Under the pieces are notes generated by a model that was not told the DNA's origin, did no database searches, and saw only the letters and a program-made list of their open reading frames with translations. A program made the translations under genes and the position numbers. A stretch of DNA of 64,000 nt from positions 62,001-126,000 of the forward strand of contig NZ_VFPS01000006.1 in NCBI RefSeq assembly GCF_006716815.1, read 5' to 3'. Shown here piece after piece: positions 17,893-25,714 of this stretch (position 1 is the first letter of the stretch; every line of letters begins with the position of its first letter). Source of the DNA: Microbacterium lacticum. Its GTDB lineage: Bacteria > Actinomycetota > Actinomycetes > Actinomycetales > Microbacteriaceae.

Positions 17893-18966
17893 GTGAACTT
17901 CACCCACAGGAACAGGACATTCACCGCACTGGGAGCCCTCGCCATGGGACTCTGCGCTCTGGTTCTCACGGGCTGCGCCCCGGCATCCGGCTCCGAGGCC
18001 GAGGAGGTGACCGAGGTGCGCCTCGGCTACTTCGCCAACGTCACCCACGCCCCGGCTCTCGTCGGGCTGTCGGAGGGGCTGTTCCAGGATGCCCTGGGCG
18101 ACGCCGTTCTGCAGACCGAGGTGTTCAACGCCGGTCCCGCCGCGATCGAAGCCCTCTCGGCCGGGGCGATCGACGCGACCTACATCGGCCCCAACCCGGC
18201 CATCAACACGTTCATCCAGTCGGGCGGCGCTTCGGCGCGCATCATCGCCGGTGCGACCTCGGGTGGGGCGGCGCTCGTCGTGCGCGACGGCATCGACACC
18301 CCCGACGACCTCGCCGGCACCACGATCGCGACCCCGCAGCTCGGCAACACGCAGGACGTGGCGCTGCGCCGCTGGCTCGCCGACCAGGGCTACGCAACGT
18401 CGGTCGCAGGCGAAGGAGAGGTGAGCGTCACCCCCACCGAGAACGCCCAGACGCAGACGCTGTTCCAGGACGGCGAGATCGATGGCGCGTGGCTTCCCGA
18501 GCCCTGGGTCTCCCGGCTGGTCGTCGAGGCCGGCGCTCACGTGCTGGTCGATGAGGCCGACCTGTGGCCGGACGGTGACTTCCCCACCACCGTGCTGCTG
18601 GTGCGCGCCGAGTTCGCCGACCAGCATCCGGAGGTCGTCGCCGAGCTGCTGAAGGGCCACATCGCAGCCGTGGACTGGCTCGACGAGAACGCAGACGAGG
18701 CGCCGTCGGTGATCAACGCGGCGCTCGACGACGCCACCGGCAAGCCTCTCGACGACGAGGTTCTCGCCCGCGCGCTCGAGAACGTCACGTTCACCGTCGA
18801 TCCGGCAGCCGCCACGTTCGAGACCCTGGTGGATCACGGTCTGGCCGCAGGAACGCAGAAGAAGGGAGCGATCGACGGGCTGTTCGACCTGAGTGCCCTG
18901 AACGTGCTGCTCGAGAAGGCCGGCGCCGAGACCGTCTCGGCCGCCGGGCTCGGTGCCGACCGATGA
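17893..18966 (+). CDS. ABC transporter substrate-binding lipoprotein (SsuA/TauA-like)
   Basis: The GTG at 17893 follows TAAGGAGGCG and gives 357 aa. The N-terminus is a lipoprotein signal ending LVLTGCAPASG (lipobox LTGC, cysteine near residue 28). The mature part resembles SsuA/NMT1 proteins: VRLGYFANVTHAPALVG, then AIDATYIGPNPAINTFI. It should bind an anionic sulfur compound (alkanesulfonate, or possibly sulfate or a related ester) outside the membrane and deliver it to the permease encoded two genes on. Placement inside the sulfate-assimilation cluster supports a sulfur source. The ligand is inference. Confidence 0.85.
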   Translation: MNFTHRNRTFTALGALAMGLCALVLTGCAPASGSEAEEVTEVRLGYFANVTHAPALVGLSEGLFQDALGDAVLQTEVFNAGPAAIEALSAGAIDATYIGPNPAINTFIQSGGASARIIAGATSGGAALVVRDGIDTPDDLAGTTIATPQLGNTQDVALRRWLADQGYATSVAGEGEVSVTPTENAQTQTLFQDGEIDGAWLPEPWVSRLVVEAGAHVLVDEADLWPDGDFPTTVLLVRAEFADQHPEVVAELLKGHIAAVDWLDENADEAPSVINAALDDATGKPLDDEVLARALENVTFTVDPAAATFETLVDHGLAAGTQKKGAIDGLFDLSALNVLLEKAGAETVSAAGLGADR

Positions 18967-19796
18967 CCCGCGATGACACGCTGGCCCGCCCGCTGACGAC
19001 AGCGCCCCTCTCCCCCAGCTTCGACGGCGTCGCACCGCTGGCGTCGCCAGCGCCCGTCGTCGAACCCGCCGTACGCATCTCGCACGTCACCAAGCGCTAC
19101 GGCTCGGGGCCGGTGGTCCTCGACGATGTGTCGCTCGACATCGCGCCCGGAGAGTTCGTGTGCCTGCTCGGAGCATCCGGCTGCGGTAAGTCGACCCTGC
19201 TGAACCTCATCGCGGGGCTCGAACCGCTCACCTCGGGCGAGCTCACGACACCGGCGACCGGTGCGGCGGTGATGTTCCAGGAGTCCGCCCTGATGCCGTG
19301 GCTCACCGCCCGCAGAAACGTCGAACTGGCGCTCCGGCTGCGGGGTATGCCTCGCGCCGAGCGCCGTGCGGAGGCCGAGAGGCTGCTTCGCACGGTCAAT
19401 CTGGCGGAGGCGGCCGACAAGCGCCCGCACGAGCTGTCGGGCGGGATGCGCCAGCGCGTGGCGCTCGCCCGTGCGCTCGCTCAGGACCGCTCGGTGCTGC
19501 TGATGGATGAGCCGTTCGCCGCACTCGACGCGATCACGCGCGACCTGCTGCACGAAGAGCTCGAGCGCGTGTGGCGCGCCACCGGCCGCACCATCGTCTT
19601 CGTCACCCACAACGTGCGCGAGGCCGCGCGGCTCGGTCAACGCGTGATCCTGCTCTCCAGCCGCCCCGGCCGCATCGCCGGCGAATGGCGCATCAAGACC
19701 ACCGCGGGCAGACGCATCGAGTCGCCCGAGGTCGCCGCGCTCGCCGCCGAGATCACCGCCGAGCTGCGGAAGGAGATCGCCCGCAATGCCCGGTGA
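18963..19796 (+). CDS. ABC transporter ATP-binding protein (SsuB-like)
   Basis: The start overlaps the previous gene by four bases (ATGA) and gives 277 aa. Motifs are a Walker A CLLGASGCGKSTLLNLIAG near residue 72, the signature LSGGMRQRVALARALAQD near 158 and a Walker B VLLMDEPFAALD near 178. A non-conserved 30-residue leader precedes the domain. It energises import through the permease encoded next. The SsuB assignment rests on the neighbouring SsuA and SsuC. Confidence 0.9.
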   Translation: MTRDDTLARPLTTAPLSPSFDGVAPLASPAPVVEPAVRISHVTKRYGSGPVVLDDVSLDIAPGEFVCLLGASGCGKSTLLNLIAGLEPLTSGELTTPATGAAVMFQESALMPWLTARRNVELALRLRGMPRAERRAEAERLLRTVNLAEAADKRPHELSGGMRQRVALARALAQDRSVLLMDEPFAALDAITRDLLHEELERVWRATGRTIVFVTHNVREAARLGQRVILLSSRPGRIAGEWRIKTTAGRRIESPEVAALAAEITAELRKEIARNAR

Positions 19797-20700
19797 ATCG
19801 ACCACGGCCCTCGCCCCGCCCGACCCTGCCCCGGCCGGCGAGGACATCGACACGCTCTCCGCCGGACTCGACCGCCTTCAGTCGGATGCGAGCGAGCGCC
19901 CGCCGCTCGTGCGCGACCTGCTGGGCAAGGTCGTGCCGCCTGTCGCCCTTCTGGTCGTGCTGCTCGCCGTGTGGCAGCTGTACATCGTCATCGCCAACCC
20001 GCGCCCCGATAAGGCGCCGAGCCCGGCGGCGGTCGCCGGAGCCTTCGGCGAGGCGTGGGAGTCGGGCCGCCTGCAGGAGGCTGTCGTCACAAGCCTCGAA
20101 CGCGGGGTCATCGGCTTCCTCATCGCGATCGTAGTCGGCACGGCCCTCGGCATGCTGCTGGCCGAGTGGAAGCTGCTGCGCCGGGCCGCAGGCCCCCTGA
20201 TCTCGGGTCTCACCGTGCTGCCGTCGGTCGCGTGGGTGCCCGTCGCGATCATCTGGTTCGCGCTGAGCGACGCCACCGCCTACTTCGTGATCCTGATGGG
20301 CGCGATTCCCTCGATCGTGAACGGACTTCTCTCGGGCATCGACCAGGTTCCGCCGCAGCTGCGCCGGGTGGGGACCGTGCTCGGCGCCAGCCGCTGGCAG
20401 CTCGCCACCGCGGTCACGCTGCCCGCCGCGCTGCCCGGCTACTTCGCCGGCCTCAAGCAGGGCTGGGCGTTCTCGTGGCGATCGCTCATGGCCGCCGAGA
20501 TCATCACGAGCGGCGGGTCGATCGGCTTCGGCCTGGGCACCATGCTCAACCAGTCGCGCGAGCTGGCAGACCTGGCCGGCGTGCTCGCGACCATCCTTCT
20601 CATCCTCGCGATCGGCATCGTGATCGAGCTCGTGCTGTTCGGGCCGATCGAGCGACGCATGCTGCGCAATCGCGGACTGCTGCTGGGAGGCACCCGATGA
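19786..20700 (+). CDS. ABC transporter permease (SsuC-like)
   Basis: The ATG at 19786 lies inside the end of the ATPase gene (11-base overlap) and gives 304 aa. About six membrane helices start near residue 45. The EAA-type loop that docks the ATPase is seen around GTVLGASRWQLATAVTLPAALPG (key residues G, A, S and the following P). It forms the membrane channel of the presumed sulfonate or sulfate importer. It overlaps cobA by four bases. Confidence 0.9.
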   Translation: MPGESTTALAPPDPAPAGEDIDTLSAGLDRLQSDASERPPLVRDLLGKVVPPVALLVVLLAVWQLYIVIANPRPDKAPSPAAVAGAFGEAWESGRLQEAVVTSLERGVIGFLIAIVVGTALGMLLAEWKLLRRAAGPLISGLTVLPSVAWVPVAIIWFALSDATAYFVILMGAIPSIVNGLLSGIDQVPPQLRRVGTVLGASRWQLATAVTLPAALPGYFAGLKQGWAFSWRSLMAAEIITSGGSIGFGLGTMLNQSRELADLAGVLATILLILAIGIVIELVLFGPIERRMLRNRGLLLGGTR

Positions 20701-21644
20701 CCGCCACACCGATACCGGCCGGACGGGTGACCCTGGTGGGTGCGGGCCCGGGAGACGCCGGCCTGCTCACCCTGCGAGGGCTGCGCGCGATCAAGAGGGC
20801 CGACGTGATCGTCGCCGACCGGCTCGGCGCCCGCAGCGTGCTCGCCCAGCTCGAGGCCGAGGGCGCGACCATCGCGGCCGAGGTCATCGACGTCGGCAAG
20901 CTGCCCGGCCACCACCGGGTGCCTCAGGATGCCATCAACGAGCTGCTCGTCGAGCTCGCGCAGTCGGGCCGCGAGGTCGTGCGGCTCAAGGGCGGCGACC
21001 CGTTCGTCTTCGGCCGCGGCCGCGAGGAGCAGCTGTTCTGCGAGGCCGCCGGCGTGCGCGTCGAGGTCGTGCCGGGGGTGACCAGCGCCATCTCGGTGCC
21101 GGCGGTCGCCGGCATCCCGCTCACTCACCGCGGCGCCGCCGCGTCGTTCAGCGTGGTGAGCGCGCACGATCAGATCGAGCCGGGCGGGTCGGTGAGCACC
21201 TCGGGGTCCGATCACACGCTCGTGCTGCTGATGGGCGTCAGCACTCTGGCGCATTCAGCACACGTGCTGGCTGCCGGCGCCCGTGGTTCCGACTGCCCTG
21301 TCGCGATCATCGAGGACGGCTACGGCGGCGGCGAACGCGTGACGGTCGGCACGCTCGGTACGATCGCGCATCTGGCCGCGTCGCGCCAAGTGCGCTCGCC
21401 CGCCGTCGTCGTGATCGGCGAGGTGGTGCGGCTCAGCCCGCACGCCGCCTTGCTCGGCCCGGCGTCGGCGGATGCCGGTGACGCCGGGCCCCGCCCCGCA
21501 TCCCCTCCTGCACGCCGTCGGCCGCGCTCGCGCCTGGCCGCCGCACTCGATGCCGGCCTCGCGGTCGACACCGGCCTCGTGCGGGCCATCGACACGAGCA
21601 TCCGCTCCTCCCCCTCCCCGTCTCGAAAGGTCTCTCTGTCATGA
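20697..21644 (+). CDS. cobA: Uroporphyrinogen-III C-methyltransferase
   Basis: The 315-aa protein opens [20 protein letters not shown], the SAM-binding start of SUMT enzymes, followed by [15 protein letters not shown] near residue 100 and [10 protein letters not shown] near 145. It methylates uroporphyrinogen III at C-2 and C-7 to precorrin-2, the siroheme precursor. The last 60 residues are a basic, proline-rich tail not typical of the family (usually about 255 aa) and probably non-catalytic. With CbiX it supplies siroheme to the sulfite reductase. A precorrin-2 dehydrogenase is not seen in the window. Confidence 0.92.
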   Translation: MTATPIPAGRVTLVGAGPGDAGLLTLRGLRAIKRADVIVADRLGARSVLAQLEAEGATIAAEVIDVGKLPGHHRVPQDAINELLVELAQSGREVVRLKGGDPFVFGRGREEQLFCEAAGVRVEVVPGVTSAISVPAVAGIPLTHRGAAASFSVVSAHDQIEPGGSVSTSGSDHTLVLLMGVSTLAHSAHVLAAGARGSDCPVAIIEDGYGGGERVTVGTLGTIAHLAASRQVRSPAVVVIGEVVRLSPHAALLGPASADAGDAGPRPASPPARRRPRSRLAAALDAGLAVDTGLVRAIDTSIRSSPSPSRKVSLS

Positions 21645-23041
21645 CCCTCTCCACGTTGCGCGTCGCGATCGTCGGCGCGGGCCCTGCCGGCATCTATGCG
21701 GGCAACCTGCTCGCCCAGGCCGTGAAGGCCCATGAGGCGATCGGCGCCGTCGGGATCGACCTGTTCGAATCGCTGCCGGCCCCCTACGGCCTGATCCGCT
21801 ACGGCGTCGCGCCGGATCACCCCCGCATCAAGGGCATCGTCACCTCGCTGCACGAGATGCTCGACGCGTTGCCCGAGGCCGACGCGGCACGGCGCACGAT
21901 CCGGTTCATCGGCAACGTGGAGGTGGGTCGTGACATCGCACTCGACGAGCTGCGCGAGCGGTACCACGCGGTGATCCTCGCCACCGGCGCGCTGCGCGAT
22001 GCGACTCTCGACATCCCCGGCGTGGACCTGCCCGGCTCGTTCGGCGCGGCCGACTTCGTGGCCTGGTACGACGGGCACCCCGACGTGCCGCGCACCTGGC
22101 CGCTCGAGGCGTCGTCGGTCGCCGTGATCGGCAACGGCAACGTCGCACTCGACGTCGCGCGCGTGCTCGCCAAGCATGCGGTCGACCTGCGCACCACAGA
22201 GGTGCCCGACAACGTGCTCGCCGGGCTGGAGTCGTCGGCCGTGACCGATGTGCACGTGTTCGGTCGTCGCGGGCCCGCCGACATCAAGTTCACCCCCATC
22301 GAGCTGCGCGAGCTGGGCGATGTGCGCGACGTCGACATCGTGCTCGACGACGCGGACTTCGAGGGCATCGACGCCGCCTCCGCGGCGAACAACCAGCTGA
22401 AGGTCATGCTGCGCACCCTGAACTCATGGCGCGACCGGCCGTCCACCGGGGCGTCGCGCCGGCTGCACCTGCACTTCTGGCACGCGCCGATCGAGATCAC
22501 CGGTGAGGAGCACGTCGACGGCATCCGCTTCGCCCGCACCGCGCCGGATGCCACCGGCGCACCCGCGCCGACCGGCGAGGTGCGCCAGTACGACGTGCAG
22601 GCGGTCTACCGCGCGATCGGGTACTACGGCACCCGCGTCGCGGGAGCCGGCTTCGACGAGCGCCGCGGCGTCGTCCCGAACGAGGAGGGACGCGTGCTCG
22701 GCGAGAGCGGCGCGTTCGAGACGGGTCTATATGCCACCGGGTGGATCAAGCGCGGACCGGTCGGTCTGATCGGCCACACGAAGTCCGACGCTCTCGAGAC
22801 CGTCGGGCACCTCGTCGCCGATGCGCAGGCCGGCGTGCTCGCCGACCCGGTCATCGACGCCGACGTGCTCGATCTGCTCGACGAGCGCGAGACGGCCTAC
22901 ACGACGTGGGACGGCTGGCTGGCTCTGGATGCCCACGAGCGCGCGCTCGGCGAGGGCCACCAGCACGTGCGCGAGCGGGTCAAGGTCGTCGCGCGCGACG
23001 AGCAGGTCGAGATCTCGCGGCCGGCGGTGCTGACCCGATGA
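21641..23041 (+). CDS. fprA: Ferredoxin-NADP(+) reductase, adrenodoxin-reductase type
   Basis: The 466-aa flavoprotein opens VAIVGAGPAGIYAGNLLAQ (FAD-binding Rossmann motif), then APYGLIRYGVAPDHPRIK, typical of FprA/adrenodoxin reductase, and a second nucleotide motif VAVIGNGNVALDVARVL near residue 160 for NADPH. It passes electrons from NADPH to ferredoxin. The ferredoxin gene overlaps its stop by four bases, and the sulfite reductase upstream is the obvious electron user. It starts within the last four bases of cobA. Confidence 0.93.
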   Translation: MTLSTLRVAIVGAGPAGIYAGNLLAQAVKAHEAIGAVGIDLFESLPAPYGLIRYGVAPDHPRIKGIVTSLHEMLDALPEADAARRTIRFIGNVEVGRDIALDELRERYHAVILATGALRDATLDIPGVDLPGSFGAADFVAWYDGHPDVPRTWPLEASSVAVIGNGNVALDVARVLAKHAVDLRTTEVPDNVLAGLESSAVTDVHVFGRRGPADIKFTPIELRELGDVRDVDIVLDDADFEGIDAASAANNQLKVMLRTLNSWRDRPSTGASRRLHLHFWHAPIEITGEEHVDGIRFARTAPDATGAPAPTGEVRQYDVQAVYRAIGYYGTRVAGAGFDERRGVVPNEEGRVLGESGAFETGLYATGWIKRGPVGLIGHTKSDALETVGHLVADAQAGVLADPVIDADVLDLLDERETAYTTWDGWLALDAHERALGEGHQHVRERVKVVARDEQVEISRPAVLTR

Positions 23042-23367
23042 CCTACGTGATCGCACTGCCGTGCGTGGACGTGAAGGACCGCGCGTGCATAGATGAGTGC
23101 CCGGTCGACTGCATCTACGAAGGCGAGCGCTCGCTGTACATCCACCCCGAGGAGTGCGTCGACTGCGGGGCGTGCGAGCCGGTGTGCCCAGTCGAGGCGA
23201 TCTACTACGAAGACGACCTGCCCGAGGAGTGGGCCGACTACTACCGGGCCAACGTCGAGTTCTTCGACGAGATCGGCTCGCCGGGCGGCGCATCGAAGGT
23301 CGGCGCCTACGACGTCGACCACCCGGTGGTGGCGGCGGTGCCGGCCGGAGCGACCACGCATGACTGA
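23038..23367 (+). CDS. 7Fe/8Fe-type ferredoxin
   Basis: The 109-aa protein has two cluster motifs: an N-terminal set of cysteines (CVDVKDRACIDECPVDC) and CVDCGACEPVCPVEAI near residue 40. This is the FdxA layout of actinobacteria, with one 3Fe-4S or 4Fe-4S cluster plus one 4Fe-4S cluster. It should carry electrons from FprA to sulfite reductase. The stop lies inside the next gene (eight-base overlap), indicating tight coupling. Confidence 0.93.
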   Translation: MTYVIALPCVDVKDRACIDECPVDCIYEGERSLYIHPEECVDCGACEPVCPVEAIYYEDDLPEEWADYYRANVEFFDEIGSPGGASKVGAYDVDHPVVAAVPAGATTHD

Positions 23368-24280
23368 CTACGACGTGCTCGTCGTCGGCGGCGGCCCCGC
23401 GGGGCTGTCGGCCGCGCTGAACCTCGGCCGCTCGCTCGCGCGGGTGCTGGTCGTCGACGCCGACCGGCCGCGCAACGCGGCGACGCTGAACTCGCACGGC
23501 TTCCTCACCCGCGACGGGGTGCCGCCGTTCGAGTTGCGCCGCATCGCCCGCGAAGAGCTCGCCGCGTACCCCGACGTCGAGATCAGGTCGCGAGTGCGGG
23601 TGGGATCGCTGACGCGGACGGATGCCGGGTACGCGGCCGGCATCGGCCGCCGCGAGCCTTCCGAGCAGGTGAGCGCGCGCTCAGTGCTGCTCGCCACCGG
23701 GCTCAGAGAGACGCTGCCCGCCGTGCCGAACCTGCGCGGCTTCTACGGCATGAGTCTGTTCAGCTGCGCGGCGTGCGATGCGTGGGAGCTGCGCGGGCGC
23801 AGCCTCGCACTGATCGGCGAGTCGAGCGACCTCGCCGACCGCGCCCGGCTGATCGCGCACTGGACGCCGCGGCTGACGGTGTTCACGAACGGCTCGGATG
23901 CGGTCACCACCGCCGAGGAGACGGAGCTCGCGACCGCCGGCGTGAGCGTGGTGCGCTCTGCCATCGTCGAGCTCGTGGGAGATCGTGGGCGCATCCAGGC
24001 GGTGCGCACCGCAGACGGCGGCGAGCACGCGATCGACGGCGGATTCGTGCGCCCCGAGTGGGACGCGGATCTGTCGTTCCTCAGCGGGCTGCTCCCCGAG
24101 CGCGACGGTGCCGGGCACCTGCTGACCGACAGGTCCGGGCGCACGAGCATTCCCGGGCTGTACGCGGCGGGCGACGTCGCAGCCCCCGGCCCGCAGCAGC
24201 TGATCGTCGCCGCGGGGGCCGGCGCACGCGTCGCGGCTGTGATCACGCACGATCGGATCGGCGTCGCCACCACCCACTGA
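23360..24280 (+). CDS. Thioredoxin-reductase-like FAD/NAD(P) oxidoreductase
   Basis: The ATG at 23360 gives 306 aa. FAD motif VLVVGGGPAGLSAALNLGRS at the N-terminus, a redox CxxC (FSCAACDAWELRG) near residue 135 and a C-terminal GLYAAGDVAAPGPQQLIVAAG FAD motif place it in the thioredoxin reductase group. The NADPH motif between them is altered (ALIGESSDLADRA instead of a G-x-G-x-x-A pattern). It may reduce a thioredoxin needed by CysH, or another small redox partner. It closes the sulfur operon. Exact partner unknown. Confidence 0.85.
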   Translation: MTDYDVLVVGGGPAGLSAALNLGRSLARVLVVDADRPRNAATLNSHGFLTRDGVPPFELRRIAREELAAYPDVEIRSRVRVGSLTRTDAGYAAGIGRREPSEQVSARSVLLATGLRETLPAVPNLRGFYGMSLFSCAACDAWELRGRSLALIGESSDLADRARLIAHWTPRLTVFTNGSDAVTTAEETELATAGVSVVRSAIVELVGDRGRIQAVRTADGGEHAIDGGFVRPEWDADLSFLSGLLPERDGAGHLLTDRSGRTSIPGLYAAGDVAAPGPQQLIVAAGAGARVAAVITHDRIGVATTH

Positions 24281-24318
24281 GCCGTCGGGACACGCTCGAC
24301 GCGGCTCACGGGCGACGC

Positions 24319-24842
24319 TCAACCCGTGGCGATGTGCTCCAGAGCGATCAGCGGGATCGCCACCCATGACGGCCGGTTGCGCTTCTCGTAGATCGCCTCG
24401 TATACCGCCTTGTCGGCCTCGTAGGCGTCGAGGAGGGTGCGCAGCGGCGGGCTCAGCTCGGCCGAGGCATCCGCATCGGCGTCCGCGCCCGGCCCGGCGT
24501 CCGGCGGATGCCGATGTTCGCCTTCATCCGCGGATCCTGCGCGTACTCGTTCCACATGTAGTCGCGGTCTTCGTCGGTCACCATCTCGAGCGTGAGCTCG
24601 TCGTGATTGCGCAGGAAGATGCCCCACTGGCATCCGGCCGGGATCGAGGGCGTATCGGCGAGGATCTCGCTGATGGGGTAGCGCGATTCGCGTCGCACCG
24701 CCATGAAGATGCGCGGCATCACCGGGAAGTGGAAGCACATGTGGCACTCGTCGCCGCCCACCTCGGGGTCGCCGAAGTAGTCGACGACATCGGCCGGCCA
24801 CTGGTTCGCCTCGGCGAGCAGCACCCGGCCCGGGTAGTTCAA
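24319..24842 (-). pseudogene. treS: Deleted treS-maltokinase fusion gene remnant
   Basis: From 24842 the minus frame encodes about 100 residues matching the middle of trehalose synthase ([52 protein letters not shown]). The similarity stops near 24500. A different frame then encodes the extreme C-terminus of maltokinase (LLDAYEADKAVYEAIYEKRN, PSWVAIPLIALEHIA), ending at 24319. In actinobacteria TreS and maltokinase are often fused in one protein of about 1000 aa. The 5' part, most of the kinase and the junction are missing, so a large internal deletion has removed function. It lies between the sulfur cluster and the lactate operon. Confidence 0.85.
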
Positions 24843-24863
24843 GTTTTCAGGATGCCGGCGCGG

Positions 24864-25547
24864 TCACACGGTGGGCGGGACGAACGCCTCGGGCCCGGCC
24901 ACGCCGCCCAGCCGTTCGGCGAGGCGCTCGCGGGCGCGACCGATGTGGATCGCGAGAAGAGCCGCCGCACCGTCCTCGTCCCCCGCCTCGATCAGTTCCA
25001 GGATGCGCTCGTGCTCGGCCGCGATCAGCTCGGTGGGCAGCAGCGAGGCCCCCTGCACCTGCGACATGCAGAAGACGACCTCCGAGGCGAGCGATCCGTA
25101 GGTGCGGCTCAGCCGGGGACTGCCGATGGCGTCGATCAGCGCCGTGTGGAAGCGCATGTCCGGTTCGACGATCTCCCCCGGCGACGCATCGATCAGCATC
25201 GCGATCTCGGCGTTGGCCTTGCGGGCGCGCTCCGGCGCGAGGCGTTTGCGCGCGAGCCGGCGGAGCACCTCGGCTTCGACCACCTCGCGGGACAGGTAGA
25301 TGTCGCGCGCGTCGTCTGGCGACAGGCGCACGACGCGGGCCGTCTTGTGCGCACTGCGCTGCAGCAGGTTCTCGCGCACCAGGTTCTCGATCGCCATCTT
25401 CGCCGTGGGCCGCGCCACGTCGTAGGTCTCGGCCACGTCGGTCTCGGCCAGGGCCGTGCCCGGCTCGAGCTGCCCGCCCAGGACGCGCCGGCGAAGGTCC
25501 TCGGCGACCGCCTCGATGATCGAGACGGCTCTGACGTGTGCCGGCAT
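24864..25547 (-). CDS. GntR-family (FadR-type) transcriptional regulator of the lactate operon
   Basis: The ATG at 25547 follows GAGGAGGAGCC and gives 227 aa; the frame extends upstream, but that leader is not conserved-looking. The N-terminal winged helix (AETDVAETYDVARPTAKMAIE) and the helical C-terminal FCD domain (FHTALIDAIGSPRL, with metal-type histidines in IHIGRARERL) fit FadR-type sensors of small carboxylates. The divergent lactate permease gene has a TTGTCAGACAA palindrome over its promoter, matching the GntR consensus T-x-GT-N3-AC-x-A. Repression relieved by lactate is inference. Confidence 0.88.
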   Translation of the reverse strand: MPAHVRAVSIIEAVAEDLRRRVLGGQLEPGTALAETDVAETYDVARPTAKMAIENLVRENLLQRSAHKTARVVRLSPDDARDIYLSREVVEAEVLRRLARKRLAPERARKANAEIAMLIDASPGEIVEPDMRFHTALIDAIGSPRLSRTYGSLASEVVFCMSQVQGASLLPTELIAAEHERILELIEAGDEDGAAALLAIHIGRARERLAERLGGVAGPEAFVPPTV

Positions 25548-25621
25548 CCGGCTCCTCCTCGAGCGACCCGCGCTGCGGAGCGGGTGAAGCCATCCTAATG
25601 CTGACCGTCCCATCCGGATAC

Positions 25622-25650
25622 TTGACAGGCTTGTGTTCTTGTCAGACAAT
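25622..25650 (+). promoter_or_regulatory. Promoter of the lactate operon
   Basis: TTGACA (25622-25627), a 17-base spacer and GACAAT (25645-25650) form a sigma-70-type promoter about 65 bp upstream of the lctP start, pointing away from the gntR gene. Confidence 0.7.
25639..25649. promoter_or_regulatory. GntR-type operator overlapping the -10
   Basis: TTGTCAGACAA is a perfect palindrome around a central A and fits the FadR-subfamily operator pattern GT-N3-AC. It covers the -10 element of the lctP promoter, so binding should repress. The adjacent divergent GntR protein is the likely ligand-responsive repressor. Confidence 0.7.
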
Positions 25651-25714
25651 CGCACGAGCGAAACACCCCTGGCGGTCGACGTCGACCGCCCACTCGATGA
25701 GGAGTCACCACCGG

